Part shown: positions 55,472-64,000 of the stretch, piece by piece
How the letters are laid out: every line of letters begins with the position of its first letter
Numbering within the stretch: the first letter of the stretch is position 1
Assembly: GCA_040112665.1 (NCBI GenBank)
Contig: CP157796.1
Location: 808,813 to 872,812, forward strand
Direction of reading: 5' to 3'
DNA: 64,000 bases
DNA from: Oceanicaulis sp.
Lineage (GTDB): Bacteria; Pseudomonadota; Alphaproteobacteria; Caulobacterales; Maricaulaceae
Made by a program: the position numbers and the translations under genes
The notes under the pieces: generated by a model
Database searches by the model: none
What the model saw: the letters and a program-made list of their open reading frames with translations, nothing else
What the model was told of the DNA's origin: nothing

Positions 55472-56296
55472 ATGGGCGGACGCTTCGAATTTGGCGGCGG
55501 CACGGCGGTGATCACCGGCGCGGCTAGCGGCATCGGCGAGGCGCTGGCCGAGGCGCTCGCCGCCCGCGGCTGCAATCTCGCTTTGGCCGATATAGACGAG
55601 GCGGGCGTGAAGGCGGTCGCCAATCGCCTGAATTCAAACACCGTTCGCGCCACGGCCCATAAGCTCGACGTCTCCGATCCGGCAGCGCCCGCGGCCTTCG
55701 CCGAGACCGTGAAGGCCGAGCATGGCGGAGCGACCCTTCTGGTCAACAACGCCGGCATCGCCGCGGGCGGCACGTTCGACGAAATCACGCCTGAGGTCTT
55801 CGATCAGGTGATGGCGGTAAATTTCCACGGCGTCGTGGCGATGAGCCGGGCCTTCCTGCCGCTTCTAAAGGCCGCACCCGCTTCGAGGCTCGTGAACATC
55901 TCCTCGATCTTCGGCGTGGTCGCGCCTCCCGGTCAGACCGCCTATTGCGCCAGCAAGTTCGCCGTGCGGGGCTTTTCGATGGCGCTGGCGCATGAGCTCG
56001 AAGGCTCGAATGTCGGCGTCACGGTGGTCCATCCCGGCGGCGTCGCCACGAAGATCGCCGAGAACGCCCGCATCCCCGAAGACGCCGACCCCGAGGAGGT
56101 GGCAGCGGCGAAAGCCCACGCCAAGGCGGCGCTGATCATGCCCCCGCCCCGCGCCGCGGAGATCATCCTCAGCGGCGTGGAGCGGGGCAAACGCCGGGTG
56201 CTCGTGGGCAACGACGCCCAGCTCGCCGCGATCTTCGAGCGGCTGCTGCCGGCGAGCTACATGGCGGTCATGCGCCGCCGGGTGAGCGCGCGCTAG
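55472..56296 (+). CDS. Short-chain dehydrogenase/reductase
   Basis: Predicted 274-residue classical SDR. TGAASGIGEALAEAL (cofactor), LLVNNAGIAAGG, NISSIFGVVAP and YCASKFAVRGFSMAL (YxxxK) are all in place, with PGGV(A)TK following. A C-terminal extension (LPASYMAVMRRR) could contact a membrane. Substrate unknown. The stop shares CTAG with the convergent DUF885 gene. Confidence 0.9.
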   Translation: MGGRFEFGGGTAVITGAASGIGEALAEALAARGCNLALADIDEAGVKAVANRLNSNTVRATAHKLDVSDPAAPAAFAETVKAEHGGATLLVNNAGIAAGGTFDEITPEVFDQVMAVNFHGVVAMSRAFLPLLKAAPASRLVNISSIFGVVAPPGQTAYCASKFAVRGFSMALAHELEGSNVGVTVVHPGGVATKIAENARIPEDADPEEVAAAKAHAKAALIMPPPRAAEIILSGVERGKRRVLVGNDAQLAAIFERLLPASYMAVMRRRVSAR

Positions 56297-58044
56297 TTTT
56301 CGGTCGCCGCCGCCTGCGCGTCGATCCAGTTGCGCATCTTCGTTTCGAGATAGCCCAGCGGCACCCCGCCCTCTTCCAGGATCGTGTCGTGGAAGGCGGA
56401 AAGGTCGAAATCGGCGCCCAACCGCGCCTCTGCATCCGAGCGCAGCTCGCGGATCAGCAGCTCGCCGGTCTTGTAGGCCAGCGCCTGGCCCGGCCAGCTG
56501 ATATAGCGGCTGACCTCGTTGGTGATGTTCAGCGGCGCGAGGGCGGAGTTCTCGAGGAAACACGCCTCGGCCTCCTCACGGGTCCAGCCGTACCAGTGGA
56601 TGCCGGTGTCGGCGACCAGCCGGCAGGCGCGCCACATCTCGTAGGTCAGCGCGCCGAACCGGTCGTACGGGTCCTCGTAAAAGCCCATGTCGTAGCCGAG
56701 ATACTCCGCATAGAGCCCCCAGCCCTCGCCGAAGGCGGTGATGTAGGTCTCGCGCCGGAAATCGGGCACGTCCTGCATTTCCTGGGCGAGCGCGATCTGG
56801 TGGTGATGGCCCGGCACCGCCTCGTGCAGGGTCAGCGCGGGCAGCTCGTAAAGCGGGCGCTGGTCGAGCCGGTAGGTGTTGACCATGTAGCCGCCCGCCT
56901 CGCCGTTCTCCGCATCGCCCGGCCAGTAGCGCGCCGTCGTGTAGTTCGGCGCCAGAGCGGCGGGCACGGCGCGCACGCCGTAAGGAAGGCGCGGCAAACG
57001 GTCGAAGAAGGCGGGCATGGCGTCGTCGGCCTTCTTGGACAGGTACGACGCCGTCATCATCAGCTCCATCTCGCTGTCCGCGTAGAAGCGCGGATCGGTG
57101 CGCAGGAACTGAAGGAAGTCCGCGAACGAGCCCTCGAAGCCGGTCTCGGCGATGACCTCCTCCATCTCGGCGCGGATGCGCGCCACTTCCGAAAGGCCGC
57201 GCTGATGAACCGCCTCAGGGCTGGTATCGAGCGTGGTGTGCATGCGCACGAGGTCGGAATAGAACGCGTCCCCGCCGGGCAGGGCGCGGGCGCCCAGCGT
57301 CTCGCGCGCGCCGGGGATGTATTCGTTCACGAAGAAGCGATGCAGCTCGCGCAGGGCCGGCAGGGCCTCTTCCTCGATCGCCCGCAAGGCCGCCGCCTCG
57401 AGGCGCTCGCGCTCCTGCATGCTCAACGTATCGGGCAGGCCCCGCAGCGGCGCGAACAGCGTGCTGTCTTCGGGCGCGACGATCTGGGCTTCGATCTGGT
57501 CGGCGACGCCGGGCAGGATCTCGCGCGGCTGGGTGATCCCGAGCTCGAGCCCGCGCTCCAGCCAGGCCTGGTGCTGATCGAAATAGGCCGGCAGCGCCTC
57601 GATCCGCGCGATCCAGGCTTCGGCCTGTTCGGGCGTGCGCAGGCGGGTGCCCATCGCGACGAAGTTCGGGCTGGTGTGAAACCCGCTGTCGTTGGTGAAG
57701 GGCGTCATCGCCGCGCGCGTGGACGGGATCGCCGCCGCGCTTTCAAGCAGATAGGCGAGCACGGCGTAGCTGGCGGCCTGATCGCCGGGCAGGGCGCCCG
57801 GATCGATCGCTTCGAGCCGCGCGAGGAATTCCGCCATCGCAGAATCGCGCGCCGCGACCGCCTCATAGCTGGCATCGGGCCAGCGCGAGGCCGCGTCGAG
57901 ATCGCCGCGCCGCCCCTTGCCGATCACGTCGCGCGCCTCGTTGAAGGCTTCATAGTCGGCGATCAGCGCCTCGAGGTCCTCCGCCGGATCAGCGAAGGCG
58001 GGCGCGGCCAGCAGGACGGCGAGAAGAACGATCAGCACACGCAT
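56293..58044 (-). CDS. Secreted DUF885 (metallopeptidase-like) protein
   Basis: Predicted 583-residue exported protein. The signal peptide is MRVLIVLLAVLLAAPAFA. The family zinc-like site is LTLHEAVPGHHHQIALAQE with the later EGWGLYAEYLGYDMG. DUF885 proteins resemble M32-type carboxypeptidase folds. The start was placed at ATG 58044, where the signal peptide begins. Probably periplasmic or a lipoprotein-free secreted peptidase. It lies downstream of an M61-like peptidase gene on the same strand. Confidence 0.9.
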   Translation of the reverse strand: MRVLIVLLAVLLAAPAFADPAEDLEALIADYEAFNEARDVIGKGRRGDLDAASRWPDASYEAVAARDSAMAEFLARLEAIDPGALPGDQAASYAVLAYLLESAAAIPSTRAAMTPFTNDSGFHTSPNFVAMGTRLRTPEQAEAWIARIEALPAYFDQHQAWLERGLELGITQPREILPGVADQIEAQIVAPEDSTLFAPLRGLPDTLSMQERERLEAAALRAIEEEALPALRELHRFFVNEYIPGARETLGARALPGGDAFYSDLVRMHTTLDTSPEAVHQRGLSEVARIRAEMEEVIAETGFEGSFADFLQFLRTDPRFYADSEMELMMTASYLSKKADDAMPAFFDRLPRLPYGVRAVPAALAPNYTTARYWPGDAENGEAGGYMVNTYRLDQRPLYELPALTLHEAVPGHHHQIALAQEMQDVPDFRRETYITAFGEGWGLYAEYLGYDMGFYEDPYDRFGALTYEMWRACRLVADTGIHWYGWTREEAEACFLENSALAPLNITNEVSRYISWPGQALAYKTGELLIRELRSDAEARLGADFDLSAFHDTILEEGGVPLGYLETKMRNWIDAQAAATEN

Positions 58045-58115
58045 CAGCAGGCATTCCTTGGCTTCAGGTTTCACCGCCAGTCTAACCGCACCGCCGGGGT
58101 GCGCCAGCCGTCCGT

Positions 58116-59780
58116 TCAGGGACGGGCGCGCCCGGCGAGGATTGCAAAGCAGACCGGGTCAGACGCCGCTCCGTCGGCAGGCGTCAGGCGTTGGACCGGC
58201 GCCGTCTCGCCTGTAGTCGGCAGATAGCTCAAAACCACCTCCTCTTGGCCGTCGAGAATGCGGAAAGCTGAAGGCTGCGTGGCGTCGCCGACAGCCCCCG
58301 CGACGCGTTCGAGCAGGATCATGCCCGGCTCGAAAACGCCGGCGGCGGGGCCTTCGGGATCGACCTCGGCGATGAGGAAGCCTTCACCGCCGTCCTCGCG
58401 CGGCGCCAGGGTCATGCCGTACACGAACACGGGCTCGAGGCCGGTCTCGACCACCCCGCAGGCGCCGAACGTGTCGGGGTGCAGAACGATCGTCTCCCCC
58501 TGTACGATATGGCGCTGATAGAGATCGGCGACGTCCACGCCGGTCGCAGTGCGCACCGCCGCGACGAAGCCTTCAGGCGCGGACGGTTCGGCCGGATTTT
58601 GGTACATCGCCGCCAGCACGTCGTCGAGATCCATCCCGCCATTCGTCGCCTGACGGACGCGATGCTCCACCAGAGCGGCGAAGAGTTTTCCGCGCAGATA
58701 GGGCAGGCGCTGCAGATCGAAATCGGTCCAGAAGCCTTCCGCGATGGCGGCGTTGGGCGCGGTGCGCACCGGCGAGCTCATGTACTCGGCGAGAAACTCG
58801 TTCCAGTGGCCGATCGCGGCGGCGGCGTCCCAGGCGCCGCCCAGAAGTCCGGCCCGGGTGGTGACGAAATCGGTGAACCCTTCGGAGAACCAATAGCCGT
58901 AGGGCTCGTTTGCGCCTTGGGGCAGCCCGCCGAGGCGCAGCGGCAGCCAGGTGTGCGCGTGTTCGTGCACGAGAATGCGCTGAAGGATGTCGGGCGGGGT
59001 GTTCGCCGTTCCGAACAGCGCGAACGCGTCGTCCAGGTTGGTGCCGCCGAAACTCGACATGCCCGGCGCGGCCGCGACCGGCAGGCCGGTGACCAGATAC
59101 GGCTCGGCCCGGTCGTCGAAATAGAGAAGATTGGACCGTACCGCCGCTTCGGTCGCCGCAGCGATCAGGTCCGCATCCATCTGCCCGCGCACGGCGACGC
59201 GTACCTGCGCGCCGTCGATATCGATCGCTCTCACGGTGAAATCGCCCGCGGCGATCACGGACGGCCCGACATCGGCCAGGGTGAGGCCTTCGTGTTCGAG
59301 ATCGGACGCCAGCGCCCATTCCTCGGGCGTTTCAAAGCGCACGGAGACCGGCGTGTCGCCCGGCGCGTCAGGCCGAATGAGCGCGGTATGTCCGATCATG
59401 TGCACGTATCCGGGCCGCACCCAGGGCCGGTAATTGTCGTCGGGCTCGGCGGCCGGCTCGCCGTCCCGGTCCTGGATTACGCGCCAGGTGACGGTGAGCG
59501 GCGCGCCGGGGGCGTGCGACACCGCGCGGCGGCCGGGCGCGGCCGGATCGGCTGCGGCCAGGGTCCCGCCCTCCACGGCGAGGTCCTCGATCCCGCGCCA
59601 AAGGTCGTCTTCGCCGCCCCAGCTGGTCGGCAGGACGAGTTCGGTCATCCCGTCGGCGTCACCGCTGAATTGCAGCGTCATGGTGACGGCGGCGGGCGCG
59701 TCTGGCGAAGCGGTTATGGCGATGGTGTAGTCCAGCCCCGGCGTCGCAGCCTGAAGGGCGGCGGCGAGCAAGCTCAGCAT
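58116..59780 (-). CDS. M61-like peptidase with C-terminal PDZ-like region
   Basis: Predicted 554-residue exported peptidase with a short signal-like N-terminus (MLSLLAAALQAAT). The zinc motif is LVHEHAHTWLPLRL (HExxH) with the third ligand in SEGFTDFVTTRAG. The beta-rich N-domain and the final PDZ-like GFLIAEVDPEGPAAGVFEPGMILLERV fit glycyl aminopeptidase-type M61 proteins. It is 71 bp upstream of the DUF885 gene, so the two may be cotranscribed and act on periplasmic peptides. Confidence 0.82.
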   Translation of the reverse strand: MLSLLAAALQAATPGLDYTIAITASPDAPAAVTMTLQFSGDADGMTELVLPTSWGGEDDLWRGIEDLAVEGGTLAAADPAAPGRRAVSHAPGAPLTVTWRVIQDRDGEPAAEPDDNYRPWVRPGYVHMIGHTALIRPDAPGDTPVSVRFETPEEWALASDLEHEGLTLADVGPSVIAAGDFTVRAIDIDGAQVRVAVRGQMDADLIAAATEAAVRSNLLYFDDRAEPYLVTGLPVAAAPGMSSFGGTNLDDAFALFGTANTPPDILQRILVHEHAHTWLPLRLGGLPQGANEPYGYWFSEGFTDFVTTRAGLLGGAWDAAAAIGHWNEFLAEYMSSPVRTAPNAAIAEGFWTDFDLQRLPYLRGKLFAALVEHRVRQATNGGMDLDDVLAAMYQNPAEPSAPEGFVAAVRTATGVDVADLYQRHIVQGETIVLHPDTFGACGVVETGLEPVFVYGMTLAPREDGGEGFLIAEVDPEGPAAGVFEPGMILLERVAGAVGDATQPSAFRILDGQEEVVLSYLPTTGETAPVQRLTPADGAASDPVCFAILAGRARP

Positions 59781-59854
59781 GGCGTCTCCCCTGTTGACTT
59801 TACGGGGAAACTAAGCAGAGCGCGCCGGGCCGGGCTAATGAAGATTTGGAAAGC

Positions 59855-60736
59855 TCACCGTCTGCGCTCGGCAAGCGCTTCGGGGGTCAGCCCCAATGCT
59901 TTCGCCACGAGCCGGTCGGCCAGGCGGCCCGGCAGGATCGCGAGCAGGAATTGCTGATAGGGCTCGGGCGTGACGATCGTGTTCAGCTTCGGCTTTTTCG
60001 CCGTGAGGCCTTTGAAGATCGCCTCGGCGACTTTCGAGGGCGGCAGCCCGTCCCGGCCGCGCGAGAGCATGTATTTCAGCACGCGGTCGATCGGCCCGGC
60101 GTAATCGGTGTGCGCATAGAGATCGGGATCGATTTCCTCGGCCTTGTCCCAGATCGGCGTGGCGATGGGTCCCGGATTGATGGCGACGACGTCGATCCCG
60201 TACATCATCAGCTCGCGGCGGAGGCCCTGAGTGAAGGCTTCCAGCGCGAATTTCGAGCAGGCGTAGGGGGTGACGAGCGGAGAGGCGTTCAGCCCCGCCA
60301 CCGAGGAAATGTTGACGATCCGCCCCGGCGGGCCCTTTCGCGTTTCGCCTGCGCCCAGAAGCGGCGCGAAGGCCTTGGTCACGCGGTGCTGGCCGGTGAC
60401 GTTCACATCGAGCTGGCGCGCCATCTCGCCCTCGGCCAGGTGCAGGAGCGGGCCGGCGACCGCGATCCCGGCGTTGTTCACCAGCCCCGACAGCGCCCGG
60501 CCGTCCAGCATGGCGCGCGCCTCTTCGGCGGCGGCGACGCAGGTCTCGTTGTCGGTCACGTCGATGATCAGGGGCGTGACCTGCGGGCCGAGCTCGGCGA
60601 GCAGGCGCTCGGCGTCGGCTTCCTTGCGCACCCCGGCGAAAACCCGCCAGCCGCGCCCGATCAGAAGCTCGGCGGTGGCGTAGCCGATCCCGGTGGACGC
60701 GCCTGTGATCACTGCAGTTTTGGGCGATTCCGCCAT
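59855..60736 (-). CDS. Short-chain dehydrogenase/reductase (second)
   Basis: Predicted 293-residue SDR. TGASTGIGYATAELL, LVNNAGIAVAGPLL, NISSVAGLNASP and YACSKFALEAFTQGL supply cofactor, NNAG, serine and YxxxK motifs; NPGPIATPIWDKA is the C-terminal loop. It resembles 11-beta-HSD/retinol-type SDRs. The start is ATG 60736 with GGGAGG seven bases upstream. Substrate unknown. Confidence 0.9.
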   Translation of the reverse strand: MAESPKTAVITGASTGIGYATAELLIGRGWRVFAGVRKEADAERLLAELGPQVTPLIIDVTDNETCVAAAEEARAMLDGRALSGLVNNAGIAVAGPLLHLAEGEMARQLDVNVTGQHRVTKAFAPLLGAGETRKGPPGRIVNISSVAGLNASPLVTPYACSKFALEAFTQGLRRELMMYGIDVVAINPGPIATPIWDKAEEIDPDLYAHTDYAGPIDRVLKYMLSRGRDGLPPSKVAEAIFKGLTAKKPKLNTIVTPEPYQQFLLAILPGRLADRLVAKALGLTPEALAERRR

Positions 60737-60817
60737 GTCCGGCCCTCCCAGCTGACCGCCGCAAGGTCGCAAGGGGAAAAACCGGCGTCAATCAGGCCCG
60801 CCCCGCCAATGAAAATC

Positions 60818-60827
60818 GTTTGCAAAC
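60818..60827. promoter_or_regulatory. GTTTGCAAAC palindrome upstream of sdh promoter
   Basis: A perfect 10-bp palindrome lies 27 bp upstream of the sdhC -35 box. It resembles an LacI/GalR-type operator core and might bind a regulator of the sdh operon. Evidence is positional only. Confidence 0.35.
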
Positions 60828-60854
60828 AAGGCGCAGCGCGCCCGCCTCTTCGCG

Positions 60855-60882
60855 TTGACGCGCGCCCGGTGCGGATTATTGT
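60855..60882 (+). promoter_or_regulatory. Sigma70-type promoter of sdh operon
   Basis: TTGACG (60855-60860), a 16-base spacer, then TATTGT (60877-60882), 64 bp before sdhC. A 7-bp hairpin (CGCCGGA/TCCGGCG, 60896-60914) follows in the presumed leader. Confidence 0.6.
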
Positions 60883-60946
60883 TCGCCGCGACCCGCGCCG
60901 GATTTCCTCCGGCGTGTTGATTTTCATTGCATTCGAGGTCGAGCGC

Positions 60947-61384
60947 ATGTCCGCGAACACCACGTCGAAGGCGGCAGATTCCAAACGGCCCGCCGTGAGC
61001 GGGCGGCCGCTCAGCCCTCACGTCCAGATCTGGCGCTGGCATCCGACCATGGCGAGTTCGATCCTGCACCGCGCGAGCGGGGTGGCGAACTATGTCGGCG
61101 CGATCCTGTTCACGATCTGGCTGCTGCTGGTCGCCTCCGGGCCCGAGACCTATGCGGTCTGGGAAGATCTGCGCGCCGGCCCTGTGGGCGTCCTCGTCAC
61201 CCTGGCGCTGATCGTGTTCACCCTGTCGCTGAGCTATCACCTCCTGAACGGGCTGCGTCACCTGGCCTGGGACGCGGGCAAGGGGTTCGATCCCAAGGGC
61301 TCGAACCGGCGGTCCTATTACATCTTCGCTGGAGCGATCGTGGTTACCGCGCTGGTCTGGATCTTCGCCGGAGGGCTCGTCTGA
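60947..61384 (+). CDS. sdhC: Succinate dehydrogenase cytochrome b556 subunit
   Basis: Predicted 145-residue membrane anchor, three helices. HPTMASSILHRASGVANYVGA gives the quinone-site serine/arginine region, and LSYHLLNGLRHLAWDAGKGF includes the heme-b histidine. It begins the sdhCDA operon; sdhD overlaps its stop by one base (TGATG). Confidence 0.96.
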   Translation: MSANTTSKAADSKRPAVSGRPLSPHVQIWRWHPTMASSILHRASGVANYVGAILFTIWLLLVASGPETYAVWEDLRAGPVGVLVTLALIVFTLSLSYHLLNGLRHLAWDAGKGFDPKGSNRRSYYIFAGAIVVTALVWIFAGGLV

Positions 61385-61761
61385 TGACCGACTACCGCAC
61401 ACCGCTGTCCAAGGCGCGCGGCCTGGGCTCGGCGAAGTCCGGCGTGGGCCATTTCATCGGCCAGCGCGTCAGCGCCATCGCGCTCGCCGTGCTGGTGCCG
61501 CTCTTCATCTGGTCGGTCGCGGCGCTGCCCTCGGGCGATCACGCGGCGGCTTCGGCCTGGCTGGGCTCGCCGCTGGGCGCGATCGTGACGATCCTGGCGC
61601 TGAGCGCGGCGTTTTTTCACATGCGGATCGGTCTTCAGGTCGTGATCGAGGACTATATCCACAAGCCGGCGACCAAAATGGTCCTGCTTATCGCGAACGC
61701 GCTGATCCCGGCCGGGCTGTGGCTCGCCATGATCTACGCCGTGCTCGTGATCGCGACCTAG
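61384..61761 (+). CDS. sdhD: Succinate dehydrogenase hydrophobic anchor subunit
   Basis: Predicted 125-residue anchor, three helices. GSAKSGVGHFIGQRVSAIALAVLVP and FFHMRIGLQVVIEDYIHKP are conserved; the histidine in FFHMR would be the second heme ligand. It is cotranscribed with sdhC and sdhA (15 bp gap). Confidence 0.95.
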   Translation: MTDYRTPLSKARGLGSAKSGVGHFIGQRVSAIALAVLVPLFIWSVAALPSGDHAAASAWLGSPLGAIVTILALSAAFFHMRIGLQVVIEDYIHKPATKMVLLIANALIPAGLWLAMIYAVLVIAT

Positions 61762-61776
61762 GAGACGAATAGACAG

Positions 61777-63567
61777 ATGGCTTCGTATCAGTGGATCGAT
61801 CACACCTTCGACGTCGTGGTGGTGGGCGCGGGCGGTTCGGGCCTGCGCGCAGCTCTGGGCGCGGCCCAGGCCGGTCTGAAGACCGCCTGCATCTCGAAAG
61901 TGTTTCCCACGCGCTCGCACACCGTCGCGGCCCAGGGCGGCATCTCCGCCTCGCTCGGAAACATGGGCGAGGACGACTGGCGCTGGCACATGTACGACAC
62001 CGTGAAGGGGTCGGACTGGCTGGGCGATCAGGACGCCATCGAGTATCTCTGCCGCAACGCGCCTGAGGCCGTGTACGAGCTCGAGCACTGGGGCGTGCCG
62101 TTTTCGCGCACCGAGGACGGCAAGATCTATCAGCGCGCCTTCGGCGGCATGACGCGCAATTTCGGCGAAGGCCCGGTCCAACGCACCTGCGCGGCGGCCG
62201 ACCGCACCGGCCACGCCATCCTGCACACGCTTTATGGCCAGTCCCTGCGTCACTCGACGGAGTTCTTCATCGAGTACTTCGTCATGGACCTGATCATGGA
62301 CGATGACGGCGCCTGCCGCGGCGTCACCGCCTGGAAGCTGGACGACGGCACGCTGCACCGCTTCCGCGCGCAGAAGACCATCCTGGCCACCGGCGGCTAC
62401 GGCCGGGCCTATTTCTCCGCCACCAGCGCACATACCTGCACCGGCGACGGCAACGCCATGGTGCTGCGCGCAGGGCTGCCGCTGCAGGACATGGAGTTCG
62501 TCCAGTTCCACCCCACCGGCATTTACGGCGCGGGCTGTCTGATCACCGAGGGCGCGCGCGGCGAGGGCGGCTATCTGACCAACTCCGAAGGCGAGCGCTT
62601 CATGGAGCGCTACGCCCCGAACGCCAAGGACCTCGCCAGCCGTGACGTGGTCAGCCGCGCGATGACGATGGAGATCCGTGAAGGCCGCGGCGTCGGCAAG
62701 GACGGCGACCACATCCACCTTCACCTCGATCATCTCGATCCGGCCGTGCTGCACGAGCGCCTGCCGGGCATTTCCGAAAGCGCGAAGATCTTCGCCGGCG
62801 TGGACGTGACACGCGAGCCGATCCCGGTTCTGCCGACCGTGCACTACAATATGGGCGGCATCCCGACGAACTATCACGGCGAAGTGCTGACCAAGGCGAA
62901 CGGCGATCCCGACACGGTGGTGCCCGGCCTGATGGCGGTCGGCGAAGCGGCCTGCGTGAGCGTTCACGGCGCAAATCGTCTGGGCTCGAACTCGCTGATC
63001 GACCTGGTGGTCTTCGGCCGGGCCGCGGGCCTGCGCTGCGCGGAGACGACCGAGAGCGGCGCGAACCAGCCCGACTTCGAGAAGTCCGCCGGCCAGTCCA
63101 GCCTCGATCGCTTCGACCGTCTGCGTCACGCCGACGGCGGCGCGCCGACCGCCAGGCTGCGCCTCGACATGCAGCGGGCCATGCAGGAGAACTGCGCGGT
63201 CTTCCGCACCCAGGACGTCCTGGACGAAGGCGTGGAACGCATCACCAAGGTGTTTGGCGACGCCCGCGACATCCGGATCACCGACCGCACGATGATCTGG
63301 AACACCGACCTGGTCGAAGCGCTCGAATTCGACAATCTCATCCAGCAGGCCGCCGTGACGGTGAACTCCGCCGCCGCCCGGACCGAGAGCCGCGGCGCGC
63401 ATGCGCGCGAGGACTATCCCGACCGCGACGACACCAACTGGATGAAGCACACCCTGGCGTTCCTCGATCTGGACACCGGCAAGGTCAAACTCGACGACCG
63501 CCCGATCCACGACTACACGCTGTCCAACGACATCGGGTACATCGAGCCGAAAGCGCGGGTTTACTGA
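61777..63567 (+). CDS. sdhA: Succinate dehydrogenase flavoprotein subunit
   Basis: Predicted 596-residue FAD-carrying catalytic subunit of complex [23 protein letters not shown] binds [19 protein letters not shown] contains the histidine that is covalently flavinylated, and [23 protein letters not shown] plus the catalytic HNMGG-like [14 protein letters not shown] follow. The length is normal. Confidence 0.98.
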   Translation: MASYQWIDHTFDVVVVGAGGSGLRAALGAAQAGLKTACISKVFPTRSHTVAAQGGISASLGNMGEDDWRWHMYDTVKGSDWLGDQDAIEYLCRNAPEAVYELEHWGVPFSRTEDGKIYQRAFGGMTRNFGEGPVQRTCAAADRTGHAILHTLYGQSLRHSTEFFIEYFVMDLIMDDDGACRGVTAWKLDDGTLHRFRAQKTILATGGYGRAYFSATSAHTCTGDGNAMVLRAGLPLQDMEFVQFHPTGIYGAGCLITEGARGEGGYLTNSEGERFMERYAPNAKDLASRDVVSRAMTMEIREGRGVGKDGDHIHLHLDHLDPAVLHERLPGISESAKIFAGVDVTREPIPVLPTVHYNMGGIPTNYHGEVLTKANGDPDTVVPGLMAVGEAACVSVHGANRLGSNSLIDLVVFGRAAGLRCAETTESGANQPDFEKSAGQSSLDRFDRLRHADGGAPTARLRLDMQRAMQENCAVFRTQDVLDEGVERITKVFGDARDIRITDRTMIWNTDLVEALEFDNLIQQAAVTVNSAAARTESRGAHAREDYPDRDDTNWMKHTLAFLDLDTGKVKLDDRPIHDYTLSNDIGYIEPKARVY

Positions 63568-63586
63568 GCTGGACGCGAATATCTGT

Positions 63587-63613
63587 GCTAGACTGAAGGT
63601 CGTTCAGTCTGGC
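63587..63613. other. Hairpin between sdhA and the coiled-coil gene
   Basis: AGACTGAA (63590-63597) and TTCAGTCT (63603-63610) pair perfectly around GGTCG; flanking bases extend the stem to 11 pairs with one wobble. No U-tract follows, so partial termination, RNA processing or stability control is more likely than an intrinsic terminator. Confidence 0.6.
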
Positions 63614-63627
63614 GTGAGCGGAGACCG

Positions 63628-63852
63628 ATGAGCGAAGAGCCTGACAGTCTGGTCCTCGAATATCTCAAGCGCATCCATGGCGAGCTCGGCGGCTTGCGCG
63701 CGGATGTCCAGAACTTGCGCGACGGTGTGAGTTCGCTTGAGGATCAGGTGGCGGGCCTGCGCCGCGATTTCGTCCGCATGGAGCATCGTTTCGACGCACT
63801 CGAACTGCGCGTCGAACGCATCGAACGCCGCCTCGATCTGACCGAGGCCTGA
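63628..63852 (+). CDS. Small coiled-coil protein inserted in sdh operon
   Basis: Predicted 74-residue protein. Almost the whole length is heptad-like and charged (LVLEYLKRIHGELGGLRADV, FVRMEHRFDALELRVERIER, RRLDLTEA), predicting a coiled coil. Similar short proteins occur singly in alphaproteobacteria, but I cannot assign a function. It is 60 bp after sdhA and 16 bp before sdhB. Confidence 0.75.
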   Translation: MSEEPDSLVLEYLKRIHGELGGLRADVQNLRDGVSSLEDQVAGLRRDFVRMEHRFDALELRVERIERRLDLTEA

Positions 63853-63868
63853 CTGAACGGGAAGACCC

Positions 63869-64000
63869 ATGGTCGCACTGACGCTGCCGAAGAACTCCAA
63901 GATCGCCAAGGGTAAGACCTGGCCCAAGCCCGAGGGCGCGGATCCGACGAATCTGCGCGAGTTCAAGGTCTACCGCTACGATCCCGAGAGCGGCGAGAAC
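63869..64000 (+). CDS. sdhB: Succinate dehydrogenase iron-sulfur subunit, N-terminal fragment
   Basis: Only the first 44 codons are present; the gene continues past the right edge. MVALTLPKNSKIAKGKTWPK and LREFKVYRYDPESGEN match the SdhB N-terminus. Cysteine cluster motifs lie outside the window. It completes the sdhCDAB set, interrupted by the coiled-coil gene. Confidence 0.94.
   Translation, partial: MVALTLPKNSKIAKGKTWPKPEGADPTNLREFKVYRYDPESGEN

Overview
The window is GC-rich, densely packed bacterial DNA with many 1-4 bp gene overlaps. It looks like chromosome from an alphaproteobacterium, most likely a marine member of the Caulobacterales/Maricaulales. The lineage call is inference. It rests on the alphaproteobacterial AddAB type, the tsaE-amgK-murU-addB-addA gene order, the very large NAD-dependent glutamate dehydrogenase, the PhyR-NepR-EcfG general stress locus and the ccoNOQP-ccoGHIS cluster. 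I see no insertion sequence, prophage, CRISPR array or rRNA.

Layout: 1-5.5 kb, minus-strand operon tsaE, amgK, murU, addB, addA (the last cut by the window edge). 5.6-7.7 kb, ferredoxin reductase and [2Fe-2S] ferredoxin, then a 0.5 kb gene-free stretch of palindromic repeats. 7.7-13.8 kb, trmD-rplS, an oxidoreductase, ProXp-ala, tRNA-Gly(GCC), an FAD protein, a DUF202 protein, a 32-residue lipoprotein-like ORF with its own terminator, and an SDR. 14-18.9 kb, NAD-glutamate dehydrogenase. 19-21.8 kb, TetR regulator, histidine kinase and LuxR-type response regulator. 21.9-29.4 kb, an extended GST, several small proteins, an MFS transporter, and a sodium:solute symporter plus MscS channel. 29.4-33.6 kb, LamB-like porin, an epimerase/SPW/VKOR-like fusion and a cold-shock protein. 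33.8-36 kb, TspO, a redoxin and a GNAT. 36.1-41.3 kb, an ABC-2 exporter, amidohydrolase and DesK/DesR-like two-component operon. 41.3-45.6 kb, the general stress locus (DUF1328, phyR, nepR, ecfG, phyK), then an entericidin-like operon. 45.6-54.5 kb, a TauE/SafE-like protein and ccoNOQP-ccoGHIS. 54.5-60.7 kb, a DUF2189 protein, two SDRs and two secreted metallopeptidase-like proteins. 60.9-64 kb, sdhCDA, a coiled-coil gene, and the start of sdhB.

The most coherent biology is the general stress response. The consensus EcfG promoter GGAAC-N16/17-CGTT can be read directly in front of phyR and nepR (back to back), in front of the symporter-MscS operon, and in front of the entericidin-like operon. 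Close variants (GGAAC-N17-TGTT or -GGTT) precede the epimerase/VKOR fusion, the porin, the GST, a small membrane protein and the MFS gene. The window therefore appears to hold the stress sigma-factor circuit and part of its regulon, with an envelope and osmotic emphasis.

Other points worth attention are the three-part epimerase-SPW-VKOR fusion, twin TGAC-N4-GTCA operator-like palindromes before the exporter/two-component operon, and a coiled-coil gene with a preceding hairpin placed between sdhA and sdhB.
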